Positions 54,510 through 64,000 of a stretch of DNA of 64,000 nucleotides are shown piece after piece. The notes beneath the pieces are model-generated. The model searched no databases. It was not told the DNA's origin and worked only from the letters and a program-made list of their open reading frames with translations. The position numbers and the translations under genes were made by a program. How positions within the stretch are numbered: position 1 is the first letter of the stretch; each line of letters begins with the position of its first letter. The stretch comes from Ascarosepion bandense (taxonomy: Eukaryota; Mollusca; Cephalopoda; Sepiida; Sepiidae). The stretch spans positions 2,137,501-2,201,500 of the forward strand of contig JBBBDQ010001456.1 in NCBI GenBank assembly GCA_037127315.1. The letters run 5' to 3'.

Positions 54510-55432
54510 AGTCTTGATGATAGCCAGGGCCCTTTCCACACTGCTTGGATCAGCTTTCAGTTCTTTCTTTTTTATATTTTTTCTCCTTCCTCCTTGTCTT
54601 CTCTCCACCATTTTAATGATGATGAACATGGTGGAGGCATTTCCTCCGTCTCCATAACTTCAGTTTGGGGTGATTCCATGAACCCTCTCTTCTGCTCACA
54701 TTGTTGACCCTTCTTTGGGGAGAGCTTTTTCATTTTTTTCCACTGAATCTGCTTTTTTGGGTGGCATGTCTTGCTGAGGAGGAGGGGGTAGCTGCATTTT
54801 TTTGCCCCTCCTCACTACCTCAGTCCATTTAGTAGATTTAACTTCTTGGTCGGACTTTACAACTTTTGCTTCCTCTTTTGGTGATGATGATTCTTTAGCC
54901 CCTGGTGCTGCTGGTTCTGCCATTGGATTCCTTGTAGGGCACCTTTTCGCTAAGTGCCCCGCAGCACCACACATCCAGCAGTGGGGTCTATGACCATCCC
55001 CAAATAACTTCCTGTCCCAATACAAGAAAACCTCTGGAATGCTATTAAAATTCTGTAATTTCAGGACAGCCTGGAGACCGACATCTTTTGTCAGGACCCC
55101 TGCTTTGCTATCCACTCTAGACACTGCCTCTACTGCTCCAAACTGAGCAAAATAATCACCCACATGGTCACAAGAAAATTCCAGTGGAACACCATGTGCA
55201 ATCATTCGTTTTTTTTCTTGTACTTATATACTCTGTCTGGAGCTGTATACTTTCGTTATTAGGACGCTGCCAGCCAATGACTTCACCTCCTCCTTTGAAC
55301 CTAGCAGTATGTTCCATATCGCACTCGAGCATCTTGCTAAGATTTTTGGCATAGTCTTTAGGCTTTTTAGAGGGTCCTCCATTGTCTCTCTGCTGATGCA
55401 GATAAATTTGTGCGTTTTTTCATTGCAACTCA
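54510..55432 (-). pseudogene. L1/Tx1-like LINE copy H, ORF1
   Basis: The frame 55205-54696 (169 residues) has 'MIAHGVPLEFSCDHVGDYFA', 'LQAVLKLQNFNSIPEVFLYW', the CCHC knuckle 'CWMCGAAGHLAKRC' and a Lys/Pro/Gln-rich tail ('KKMQLPPPPQQDMPPKK'). Upstream, 55440-55224 has 'ETMEDPLKSLKTMPKI' and 'AIWNILLGSKEEV'. It is clearly the same ORF1 as in copy G. The 5' end at about 55432 abuts the gypsy-2 LTR start. The low end at about 54510 is cut by the P3 region. It acts as an RNA-binding coat protein in such elements. Confidence 0.75.
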
Positions 55433-55455
55433 GCTCATTTGCATAGGATACAACA
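55433..55455 (-). repeat. gypsy-2 5' LTR, outer end
   Basis: On minus TGTTGTATCCTATGCAAATG, one difference from TGTGGTATCCTATGCAAATG at 30323. The LTR is then cut by LINE H. Confidence 0.7.
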
Positions 55456-55460
55456 ATTAC
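55456..55460. repeat. Target-site duplication of gypsy-2 (ATTAC), right
   Basis: Same 5 bp as 30187-30191, directly adjoining the LTR terminus. Confidence 0.75.
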
Positions 55461-55804
55461 TTTGTTATAAATATCATTTAAGAAATGTTCATATAAAAAG
55501 TAATATGATCTTGACACTTTTTGACATTTATACCTAATAAAAATGTCTTTTTGTTAGTTTTCTGGCATTGATGCTTTTACTTGAAGTTTCTTTGTTTCTG
55601 TTATACATGTATCTTTTCATTCTATGTTTTATCAACTTTTCATTGATTTTCACAAAATGTTTGTCTTTCATTCTTGTGTGAATTTAATGTATATTCAACT
55701 CTGACAAAATATATATCTCTCCCATGAACGTTCCTTGTTTTCACTCTGTGGTTTGTTCTTCACTCACTCCAAATTGAATCAATGTATAAATTCAACTGAG
55801 TATG

Positions 55805-56310
55805 AAAATTAACCTTCAAAAGTCCCTGTTGGAAAATGTCAGTTCTACAAAGACTCTATTGACTTCTTGGGCTATAATGTAAGCATGAAAGGATTAAAAC
55901 TAACAACCCAGAAAGTCGAAGACATCAAACATTTTCCAGAACCCACAGGCTCCAAATCTTTGCGTCAATTCCTGGGAATGGTAAATTTTTACAGGAAATG
56001 AATCCCTCAAACCTCAAATGTGTTACTGCCACTAACTGAAGCCATCAAACACAATCCAGCAGAAAAAGTATCAAAACTAAGCCCGACTGAAAGTGAATCA
56101 TTTGTGGCAATAAAAGACATTCTTGCCAAAGTATCTGCATTGATACACCCTGATCTGGATGCCACGCAATACCATCTAGTCATGGATAGCTCCAACCATG
56201 CAGTGGGTGCAGCGTTACATCAGATAATAAATGGTGATCCAGTCCCCATTGGGTTTTATTAAAAAAACTGTCTGAAAACCAGAGAAAATATTCCACCTTC
56301 AACAGGGAAC
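55805..56310 (+). pseudogene. gypsy-3 RT end and RNase H, broken
   Basis: 'KCQFYKDSIDFLGYNVSMKG' and 'FPEPTGSKSLRQFLGMVNFY' are the RT thumb/connection. After a stop at about 55999 comes 'LLPLTEAIKH', then 'YHLVMDSSNHAVGAALHQ' (RNase H first Asp) at about 56170. A further stop and a frameshift at about 56262-56310 cut RNase H before 'AYQAVLHFK'. Confidence 0.8.
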
Positions 56311-56312
56311 TT

Positions 56313-57874
56313 TTGGTAGCATATCAGGCAGTCTTGCACTTCAAACCACAAATTGAAGGCAGAAATGTCACCTTGTTTTCAGACCACACACCACTTTCCC
56401 TGGCTTTCAAAAAGAAAACACCGATAAAATCGGACAAGCAACAAAGACATTTATCAATTATCACAGAGTATGTCACAGATGTACAGTATATAAGAGGAGA
56501 TGAAAATATCATTGCTAATTGTCTATCTCTACCCACATTTTCGGTGACTGTAGACCCCTGTGACTTACCAGCTATCAGTGAATCACAAAGAGAGGATGAG
56601 GAAATCGATACATACAGGAGCCGACTTAAAGCCTTTGAGATGCAAGGGTCATCCATCTGGTGTGACCTATCAACATCTACTCCCAGACCATACATACCTG
56701 AACCACTTCGTAGGAGAATCTTTGATATGTTCCATGACATCTCCCACCCAGGACCGACGCCAACAACAAAGCTAATTAAAGCTAGGTACTTCTGGCCAGA
56801 AATGGAGAAAAACATACGATCTTGGGTCAAAAGCTGTCCACGATGCCAACAGTATAAGATTTCTAGACACACTAGAACAGAAACCACACCTTTCTCTCTA
56901 CCATCAGGAAGGTTTGAAACCGTGCATATAGACATCATTGGTCCCTTGTTACCCACCACTACCTATGACGGGGTATACACATCTCCAGCTAGATATGTAC
57001 TTATGTGCATTGATAGAGCAACAAGATGGGCAGAAGCTACACCTCTACAAGATACCTCTGCTACTACCATAGCATTGGCATTCCTGCATACATGGATCTC
57101 TCGCTTTGGAGTCCCATTACATGTCGTCACAGATAGGGAAAGTCAATTTGAAAGTGAACTGTTTAGGGACCTGTCTGCTATAATAATTTTCACAGGCTCT
57201 GTACAATGGCTTACCACCCTCAAACCAATGGAATAATCGAAAGGTTGCACCGTACTCTTAAAACAGCAATCATGACAAGAAAGCAGAGCTGGTTGAATGC
57301 ATTGCCAATTATATTGCTTGGTATTAGGAATATGCCTAATGAGCAAGGTTTCTCCCCGGCCGCTCTTGTCATAGGAACCCAGTTATTACTTCCAAGACCA
57401 ATAATCGACCAGGAATATCCCAACCTGACAAAACATGACATAAAAAAAATTGCCAAAGAAATGCAAGAGTTGGATATAACTCTCCTTTCAGAAGGACAGC
57501 TGCATACAACTCAAAAATCCTTTATACCTAAAGAACTAAAATCAGCAACACATGTATGGCTGCAAACCGATAGGATTAGGAAACCTCTGGAAGCCCCATA
57601 TTCAGGGCCATACAAAGTAATAAAACAAGAAGAAAAATATTTTATCATAGAAACATTGGCTGGTGATGAGCAAATGGTTTCAATTGAGCAATTGAAACCA
57701 GCAATACTCGCCCATGCCCAGAAAAAGAATGAAAACAAAAAACACAGCCTAACAGAAAACCCATCATCACCAACACCTGAAATGCAGCAAGACTCACCAA
57801 AAGAACCAATCGTCACCCGCTCAGGTAGATGTGTGCGGTTTGCAAGAAACAATGACCTTTTTTACTACACATAA
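56313..57874 (+). pseudogene. gypsy-3 RNase H end and integrase, one frameshift
   Basis: The frame 56313-57236 carries 'FSDHTPLSLAF' and 'YIRGDENIIANCLS' (RNase H), then the integrase zinc finger 'HDISHPGPTPTTKLI' plus 'CPRCQQYK' (H...H...C-x2-C), 'FETVHIDIIGPL' (first Asp) and 'VVTDRESQFESELF' (second Asp). After a frame change near 57190 the second frame (57206-57874) starts 'AYHPQTNGIIERLHRTLK' (catalytic Glu of the DDE triad), then 'GFSPAALVIGTQLLLPRP', 'HVWLQTDRIRKPLEAPYSGP' and 'VSIEQLKPAIL' (C-terminal SH3-like domain). All three catalytic residues are present, so only the frameshift is an obvious defect in the integrase. Confidence 0.88.
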
Positions 57875-57999
57875 AAATACACACATAAACAAAATGATAT
57901 GTACATTGAAAAGAGTAACATACACACATGCACCTTATAAAAGACTAACTTTGCCTTCAATGCATCCTTACTGTATCTCCACTACATTGGGTAGGGATG

Positions 58000-58462
58000 T
58001 GTTGTAGGGATTAAATAAAAATATGAAATAAAATTAAAAAAAACTAAATCAAATAAAAATACGAAATAAAATAAAAATACAAAATAAAATAAAAACTATG
58101 AAATAAAATAAAAATACAAAATAAAATAAAAGTACGAAATAAAATAAACATAAAAATCTCCCAGGAGTCCTCTGACAGGAAAGACAATTGATGTATGCAC
58201 AAAAAGAGAGGCCTCCTGGTGCCAAAAATAAACTTGCACTGTTGGACTTTGGATGGTAAAGACGTGCCAAAACTGTTCAGGAAGGAATTTCCCCAACAAG
58301 ATTTCATTGGAACCAAAAAAATAAAATCAGTGTCCAAACTGTCCCTCAAGTGTCTCTGTATCATTCCTTTTCTCTTTGCCTATTTATTTCAGTGGCAAAA
58401 GCTATTCAACAAGTTTTGGATGTTTAAGCGAAAGAACCAACCTAGCAGTAATAGCCATAACA
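58000..58462 (+). repeat. gypsy-3 3' LTR with expanded A/T-rich repeat
   Basis: Starts TGTTGTAGGG after a purine tract and ends near 'gccataaca'. A run of 'aaaataaaatacg' units (about 58015-58150) expands the front. The partner LTR is not seen. Confidence 0.5.
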
Positions 58463-60589
58463 TTCCATATTTTTCTATAAAGAGATAAAGATTTTGGTGT
58501 GAATAATATTGGTCAGTGAATAACATCATACTATTCAGATTGTATTTGTCATGTCAACCTACTTGAATAAATTTAAGGGTGATGTGGGTGAGGTTAAGGA
58601 TTTATTTAGATACATTTTATTAAGTTGTCCCCTGGTTCAAACCTTGATGTGACTTTCAGCCTCATCATATCAGCTCTCATTGATTGTAACTAATTATCAC
58701 TTTTAAATAAGTTTTGGGTGGACGGAAATTTTATCCAATCCCCATTCAGATTTAATTAACAATTATTCCTTTAATTTTCTAAAGTTTCTAAGTTTTACTT
58801 AATTCACTGACTGCCTCAAGCTACTTTGGGTAGATTTACATACCACAACAGATAGAATGTCACCATCACTTTGTCATGCCATGAGTCTTATACTATCTTT
58901 CTATTCTTTTTATTTATCTATATGTGTTTCTCTCTCTCTCTAGCGTTTTTAGTGATTTAAAAAGAAACTCATTCCAATCAATTTAAGTTAGTTTTTAAGC
59001 ACAGAGAACTATTTTGTTTATTTGAAATATTAAATTTAATCTATTAGCTTGAAATTAAAACTACAATGAAAGCTTCAAGAAATATTTTACATTTTTAAAA
59101 ATTCATTTTAAACCTTAGTATCACTTTTCTTTTGAGATGTCTACACTATATTAACAGCTTCTTATGAGTCTAAAAATACATGCTCATAATTCACTATAAC
59201 TTACTGCATCAGTGAGAATTTTCCCATTTTATACTGTTTACTAATCAGCAAAAAGTTATCTGACAGCTCAGGCTTTGATTAAATATGATTTGCACATCTA
59301 ATACTTTTGTAGTAACCAATTTGAGGTGATGGATGAAGAAAGCACACAAAATATCATCACTCAGAACTGAACTGACAAAGAAACAATTCTTTACAAGGAT
59401 AGATAAAATCTTTGCATTCTTCTTTTAAATATTTTGCAGAGCTCTCTACTTTCCTTCAGGACTTGCTGACAGAATGTATTTCTCAGTACCTCAATGTACC
59501 TATTTCTCACGTTAGTAACTATGTTCACTGCTTTCAAGAACTTTACTGCAGTACTTCTTATTGTCTGCCTTTTTAAGGCCAGTCTGTTCTGTTTCTAACC
59601 TTTTTTTTCCATTGTTCCTTCTCATCTATCATCTTTTTCAGCAAGACAGGTCTGTATAATATTGGTTACAAAACTTGAGGTCTACTACCTGCTTGTCTGC
59701 TTTGTACTGTTTCCGTTAACTCTGTCTTTTTTATTAGGAGAGAAAGCTTAACACATTAATCTCATTCAGTAGACTTTCACTTGTTTGTTTAAAAATTGCT
59801 ACTTGATATCAGATAAGTTTGTGATCTGAACAAGTTTATTGTTGCTGCCTCCATATGTGTAACATATGGAGCATGCCTCTGTCTGTCAACTGATAGGAGA
59901 TATAAGTTGCAGTTTTGAAAGAATTTGTCATCATTTAGATACTAGGAGTTAAGACAAAAAAAGAAAAAAAAATGAACAACAAATTGAATAAATAATGAAT
60001 CTTGGCTGATACATATAATATTATTGAAACTCATTTAAGAAGAGTATTGTCCAATACACTTGGAATTTACATAAAGTCTCTACTGGAACCATATAACTTC
60101 TATTGGAAAATGTTTTCTCATCACATGACTTACTTAAAAGAGGTGGCAATTTAATTACAACTAATGCATCTTGACAGTTTTTACAAAAGAAAATGTTTTC
60201 TTTTTGTCATAAAAATAATTTACACTATATTTTATATATAAAAAAACTTTCAGATAAATTGTCATAAATAAGTTTTCTTTGTTATTTCTTTTTATTGGAA
60301 ATAGAAATGTCAGTAAAAGATTTATGAATTAAAAATGTATGAAGTAGAAGTTAAATAAAGTTCTTTGATTCAAATATTTTTCCTGAAAGTTTTTCAGAAA
60401 AAATAAGGGAAGAAACTAAAAAAACTGCTTTCATTTTTTCATCACATTTGTTATCATTAGCAACCAAGACTCCATTTCTAAAACCTTTTACAGGATTCAA
60501 TTTTAATTTTGATGGGATCATATTTGGTTTGTGGGGTTACCAAAATTTGATTAATTGATCTGATTAATCAGAACTGTTGTTTCCTTTTT
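58463..60589. other. Unassigned AT-rich DNA
   Basis: No domain, element end or structured repeat recognised on either strand. Confidence 0.5.
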
Positions 60590-61200
60590 TCAGGATAGCC
60601 ATTCATCAGAAACTGTTGTTTAATTTTCTTTAGCGTAGCATCAAGTTTGCACTCAGAACATATCATCAGAGCCTGATGAGTAAGACAGCTTCAATTGTGA
60701 AAAGAACTTTTCCACCTTACTACTGTTGGGAAACAATGTAAACATACCATTAACATAACAGAAGTAACAATAGAATTTATCACTCTTATCGAAAAGCTAT
60801 TTCTCATGAAAGCCAACAAAAATATTGGCCATCAGAGGACCCAATGGACTACCCATAGCTACTCTATCTATTTGTTGTTATATGTAATTGTCGAAGCTGA
60901 AGGAGACAGACCTAACTGCCATCTTCATCAACTCAACAAAGACACTCTCAGGAAAGGATGGAGACATTGTGGGGCCACGATACAAGAAGTCCGCACAGAT
61001 GTCAATTGTTTTGGCAGTTGGAATATTCGTGAACAGGCTTGTATATCAATCAACACAAAATACTAAGTGTCAGAGTTTCAATATTTGCATATATTCAGTG
61101 AACTGAATGGAGTCAGACACACAATACTGCAATTAGGATACTAACACCGGATCAAGAACCTTGACCAACCACTTAGCTAGGCTGTGTTGGGCTGAACCCA
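60590..61200 (-). pseudogene. Penelope-type reverse transcriptase remnant (P5)
   Basis: Minus frame near 60880-60820: 'VAMGSPLGPLMANIFVGFHE', the fingers/palm block of Penelope/Neptune RTs, followed after a stop by 'LFDKSDKFYCYFCYVNGMF', where YVDD is expected (catalytic Asp pair lost), and 'SSKVEKFFSQLKLS'. Upstream parts (61200-60890) are heavily decayed. Its nuclease is not seen. It is of the same type as P3, not P1. Confidence 0.7.
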
Positions 61201-61620
61201 GCATAGACAAAATATAACTAGTCCTAGTGGAGGATACACCCCCCACCGCCTCACTTTATCCTTACATTTTAAATTCAGTTGCTAATAAAAAATTTTCTTA
61301 TTAGCAACTCAGTTTTAATATTTGCTGATTATTGTTCTGAAGAAGTGTTGATCAAAATGTGCTTAACATATTTTAAGCAATGATACTTCTGTATCTCATT
61401 TTAGGAGTAAAATATAATCTCTCTTTATTTCCTGGAATGTATTATATCACAGTGTGGTAATGGCAATTTACTTTATATATATATATATATATTACAAGAA
61501 AGTGAAAGAACACGTAGATTAAAAACCCAGTGTTCAAGCATTTACTTTTATAAAGAGTGGTCGATACAAAGTAGAGCTTAATATTGTAATTTTGTTATTA
61601 CAATGGTTTATAAAAGCATA

Positions 61621-61679
61621 ATATTACTACACAAAAATTTTCATGTTTTGGAACAAAACTGTTCTTCTTCAGGTGATAT
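61621..61679 (-). ncRNA. Hammerhead ribozyme relic 5' of P5
   Basis: On minus: stem I ATATCAC/GTAATAT (one mismatch), core CTGAAGA (61672-61666), stem II GAAC/GTTC, then AAAA instead of GAAA, stem III ACA/TGT and cleavage-site A. Most pairs survive, but the G12 change predicts loss of activity. It lies about 400 bp 5' of the P5 RT. Confidence 0.5.
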
Positions 61680-61905
61680 GTTAAAATAAATTGTGAAAAT
61701 GATTTATTTATGAAAATACAAGATGAATTCATGGTTATTTAGAAAATTAGGGAGTGGTAGTTAGAGGAAATGTATTTAGGTGTGTCAAAACTAGTCAATC
61801 AGCATTTAGAATTATGTAACCATGGAGATTTAAATATTTGGGGTAGGAAAGCATGCAGGAAGCCTTAAATCTAGACATGTCCCTTTTTAATTTTGTCTGG
61901 GTAAG

Positions 61906-62395
61906 ATACATAGTGGGACCTTTGATTTTTTAAATGGGTAGACAATCATTTTTATCAGGAGTTTGAATTTTAGGTTTTTTTATTATTGAACAATAGACTT
62001 TTTTAATACTATTCTCCATGAGTAAAGGGGATAGATAAAAATTATTTACCTATTTAAGTATTATGTGGTCCCACTAGATACCTTACTCAGACAAAATAAT
62101 TTTCTTTAAAATTTAATTTATTACTATCTTTCATTTATAACTGATACTCTAACACAAATAAAAAATGAATATTATTTTAATAAAATAAATGACCCACACA
62201 ATACTAAATTGTTCTAAATACCACTCAGAATACTACAATTATTTAATCCTAATTCTGACTTAAACTTTCTATCCCCTTTACTCATAGATAATAGTTTAAA
62301 AAAGTCTATTATTCAATAATAAAAAACTAAGATCCAACCTCCCAATAAAAATTATTGTCTACCCATTTAAAAAATCTAAGGTCCCACTATGTATC
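61906..62395. repeat. 130-bp inverted repeat with 230-bp spacer
   Basis: 61906-62034 ('agtgggacctttgattttt ... agtaaaggggataga') is the reverse complement of 62268-62395. A smaller related inverted pair lies at about 61890-61920 and 62067-62100. Confidence 0.85.
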
Positions 62396-62414
62396 TAAAG
62401 TTTTGTTTAGTTCT

Positions 62415-62820
62415 GAGCTCAGAACTAAACAAAATTTTCAATAGAAACACAATCAAGCTAAGTTATAGTTGTTCTAGGAATTTAGAAAGTTTCATAAAAA
62501 ACAAAATGCCAGAAATTTAGATAGCATTGTACAAAACAAGACCCCTAATAAAGAATGCAACTGCAGGGATAAAAATAAATGTCTACTTCAAGGACTTTGT
62601 AATATAAAAAAAAGTCATTTACAAGGCAAAATACATAACTTAAATGGTCAAAATAAAATATATTTGAAATCAAACAAAGACACCTTTAAGACCAGGTTGT
62701 TCAATCACAAGTCTACATTCAAAATAGAAAACTAAAAAAACTACAAAATTGGCTAGCCATGTGTGGAAATCGAAATCAAAATATGGAAAAGACCCAGAAA
62801 TTCTTAAAAAAAATGGTAAA
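62415..62820 (+). pseudogene. Penelope-like GIY-YIG region, degraded (P6)
   Basis: Plus frames: 'KIFNRNTIKLSYSCSRNLES' (as 'IFNKNTIKLTYSCSNNL' in P1), 'CNCRDKNKCLLQGLC', then 'KIYLKSNKDTFKTRLFNHKS', where Y-I-G reads Y-L-K but the R-x3-H is kept, and 'KYGKDPEILKK', which matches 'KYGKDPDVTW' in P4. The catalytic site is damaged and the C-terminal part is fused abruptly to the ribozyme-bearing repeat. Confidence 0.7.
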
Positions 62821-62823
62821 ATC

Positions 62824-62881
62824 AGTTATTGCAAATCGCCTGAAGACACCACATGGTAGAAACCTAGGTTGTGTAATAACT
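62824..62881 (+). ncRNA. Hammerhead ribozyme, P6/P7 junction (all core residues present)
   Basis: Outer stem I AGTTATT (62824-62830) with AATAACT (62875-62881). Inner stem I CGC (62837-62839) with GTG (62871-62873). Core CTGAAGA (62840-62846; position 7 is free in the consensus). Stem II ACCA/TGGT. GAAA (62859-62862). Stem III ACC/GGT with a 2-nt loop, part of the palindrome ACCTAGGT. T17 at 62870. Internal loops in stem I are of the kind used for loop-loop contacts in natural hammerheads. It lies between two Penelope-like gene fragments in the same orientation. Confidence 0.8.
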
Positions 62882-62898
62882 CATTTACAAATGAAGAA

Positions 62899-62930
62899 TG
62901 TGTGTGTGTGTGCGTGTGTGTGTGTGTGTG
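62899..62930. repeat. (TG)n microsatellite
   Basis: About 16 TG units with one CG interruption. Confidence 0.95.
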
Positions 62931-62942
62931 AATATATAAATG

Positions 62943-64000
62943 TTCATTTGTTCAATTTGACATAGTGGATTATTGCCCCACTATCTTGAAGTAATCTTTT
63001 ACAATTATCATTTATTTTGCTTTGGAATTTTTAAACTTCACTTGTGTAGAAAGGAATATAATTTAAAACTCAAAACATTCCGTCCTCATCCATAGCAACA
63101 AACAGTGGATAAAATCTAATTTTGAGAACACTTTTGACATTGCCATGTGAGCATTTGATTCTGCAGAATCATTGGAACTTGTAGATTTCTTTTATTTTGT
63201 ACACTTTCACTGCCCATTATGATGTTGATATAACAGATACTGGATTATATAGGGATGATGGTCTCATGATTATTCATAATTTCACTAACTAGAAAGAAGA
63301 TAGAATCTGTAAATACATGCACAGAATACTGAAGAACTTTCATCTTAAAGTAATAGTAAATACCAACCTCAAAGAAGTTGACTTTTAGATGTTATACTTG
63401 ACTTAGTTAACAGTACTCACTCACCAAATGTAAAACATAATGCTAACCCTATCTACATACATTCTAAATCAAATCACCTACCATCTATTATTAAACATAT
63501 ACCACATTCAGTTGAACACAGAATAAACAATAATTTCTCAACTGAAGACATTATCAACATAGTCATTACTGCCCAACAGCTCTTAAAAACAGCAACTATA
63601 AATGCAATGATATTAAATGTCATAAACAGCTTAATCATAATACTAAATATAATTGAAATAGGAAACTAATTTGGTACACATCACCATTTAACCAAATGGT
63701 TAGTAACAAGTTAAGCAATAAATTCCTTAATCTAGTTCAAAAACACTTTCCAACTAATAATCCCCTTAGCAAAATTTTTAATAAAAATACACTGAAACTT
63801 AGTTATAGTTGCACTGATAATCTTGCTATGATAATAAAAAACACAATAATAAAATTCTGAAACAACATTATGATATTAATTATAACCAACTTACCATAAA
63901 TAATGATAATGCAATTTCCTGCAATTGTTATAACCCTAACATACGTTTTTTGCAAAATAAGTGCTTTACAGATTCAATAGTATATCAAGCTACCATTTCC
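62943..64000 (+). pseudogene. Penelope-like RT and start of nuclease region (P7), runs off window
   Basis: Plus frames: 'QFDIVDYCPTILK' (as 'MQFDIVDFYPSISETL' in P1), 'GLYRDDGLMIIHNF' (intact RDDGL catalytic box at about 63245), 'NTNLKEVDF', 'NHLPSIIKHIPHSVEHRI'-like sequence across frames (63470-63530), and near the edge 'CNCYNPNIRFLQNKC'. Many stops. The nuclease would lie beyond 64000. Confidence 0.75.

Larger units (their letters stand above)
30192..55455 (-). mobile_element. gypsy-2: a Ty3/gypsy element expanded to 25 kb by nested insertions
   Basis: The 3' LTR lies at 30192-30323 (minus: starts TGTGGTATCC, ends ATAACA). The 5' LTR survives in two pieces, the U3 start at 55433-55455 (TGTTGTATCCTATGC) and the end at 42256-42316. 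Both outer ends are flanked by ATTAC. Element-derived coding pieces lie between: gag start 42120-42255, RT 41181-41400 and 32632-32921, RNase H about 32300-32630, and the pol C-terminal tail 32024-32263 plus 30360-30469. Everything else between 30.3 and 55.4 kb is inserted DNA. The internal protease, part of RT and the integrase core are missing. Confidence 0.7.
55800..58462 (+). mobile_element. gypsy-3: Ty3/gypsy element, 3' half (plus)
   Basis: 5'-truncated within RT. It carries RNase H and integrase in order, then 'gggtaggga' and an LTR starting TGTTGTAGGG at about 58000. It lies outside gypsy-2. Confidence 0.8.

Noticed and set aside
60660..60720. CTGATGA followed by GAAAA on plus
   Set aside because: It lies in the antisense of the P5 reverse transcriptase coding sequence and no stem II pairs.

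Overview
This is eukaryotic, animal-type DNA. It is AT-rich and full of simple repeats, and almost every recognisable coding stretch is a decayed transposable element. There are no operons and no bacterial gene organisation. I found no host protein gene, rRNA, tRNA or CRISPR array that I could support. The mix of elements (Jockey/CR1-like LINEs, an RTE-like LINE, L1/Tx1-like LINEs with a CCHC ORF1, Ty3/gypsy elements, GIY-YIG Penelope-like elements with hammerhead ribozymes, and a Tc1 element with long inverted repeats) fits a marine invertebrate. A mollusc, perhaps a cephalopod, is my guess from the overall character only.

Layout. 1-3.7 kb: AT-rich DNA with a (GT)n run and an old LINE remnant. 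3.7-16 kb: three large copies of one APE-type LINE family, A on plus and B and C on minus; B is nearly intact. 16-17.5 kb: a broken envelope-like gene with a possible LTR. 17.5-18.6 kb: a repeat shared with 8.2-8.6 kb, followed by an RTE-like LINE end. 18.6-24.7 kb: mostly featureless, with one isolated LTR next to a candidate primer-binding site. 24.7-28.9 kb: a wrecked gypsy element (gypsy-4) with gag, zinc knuckle and protease traces, then a RING-finger-like coding stretch where RT/RNase H/integrase would be expected. 29.4-29.8 kb: the end of a Penelope-like element with a hammerhead relic.

30.2-55.5 kb is the centrepiece. It reads as ONE Ty3/gypsy element (gypsy-2, minus strand), blown up to about 25 kb by nested insertions. 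Its outer LTR ends are flanked on both sides by the same 5 bp, ATTAC (30187-30191 and 55456-55460). Inside it are: a Tc1 element in the C-terminal tail of pol; a second complete gypsy element (gypsy-1, 32926-41176) in the RT gene, flanked by GATC; within gypsy-1, a Penelope-like element with a well-formed hammerhead ribozyme and a tiny LINE derivative carrying four 40-bp repeats; a solo LTR in the gag/pol region; and, in the 5' LTR, head-to-tail L1/Tx1-like LINEs that themselves contain another LINE and two more Penelope-like pieces.

55.8-58.5 kb: a third gypsy pol on plus with an LTR. 58.5-60.6 kb: unassigned. 60.6-64 kb: Penelope-like remnants on both strands, a second well-formed hammerhead ribozyme at 62824-62881, and an RT fragment running off the window end.

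All the proteins work, or once worked, in element replication. The LINEs use target-primed reverse transcription with an APE nuclease. The gypsy elements use gag, protease, RT, RNase H and integrase. The Penelope-like elements pair an RT with a GIY-YIG nuclease and carry self-cleaving ribozymes in their terminal repeats. Element classes were assigned from protein motifs by eye. Element edges are approximate unless a target-site duplication is given.
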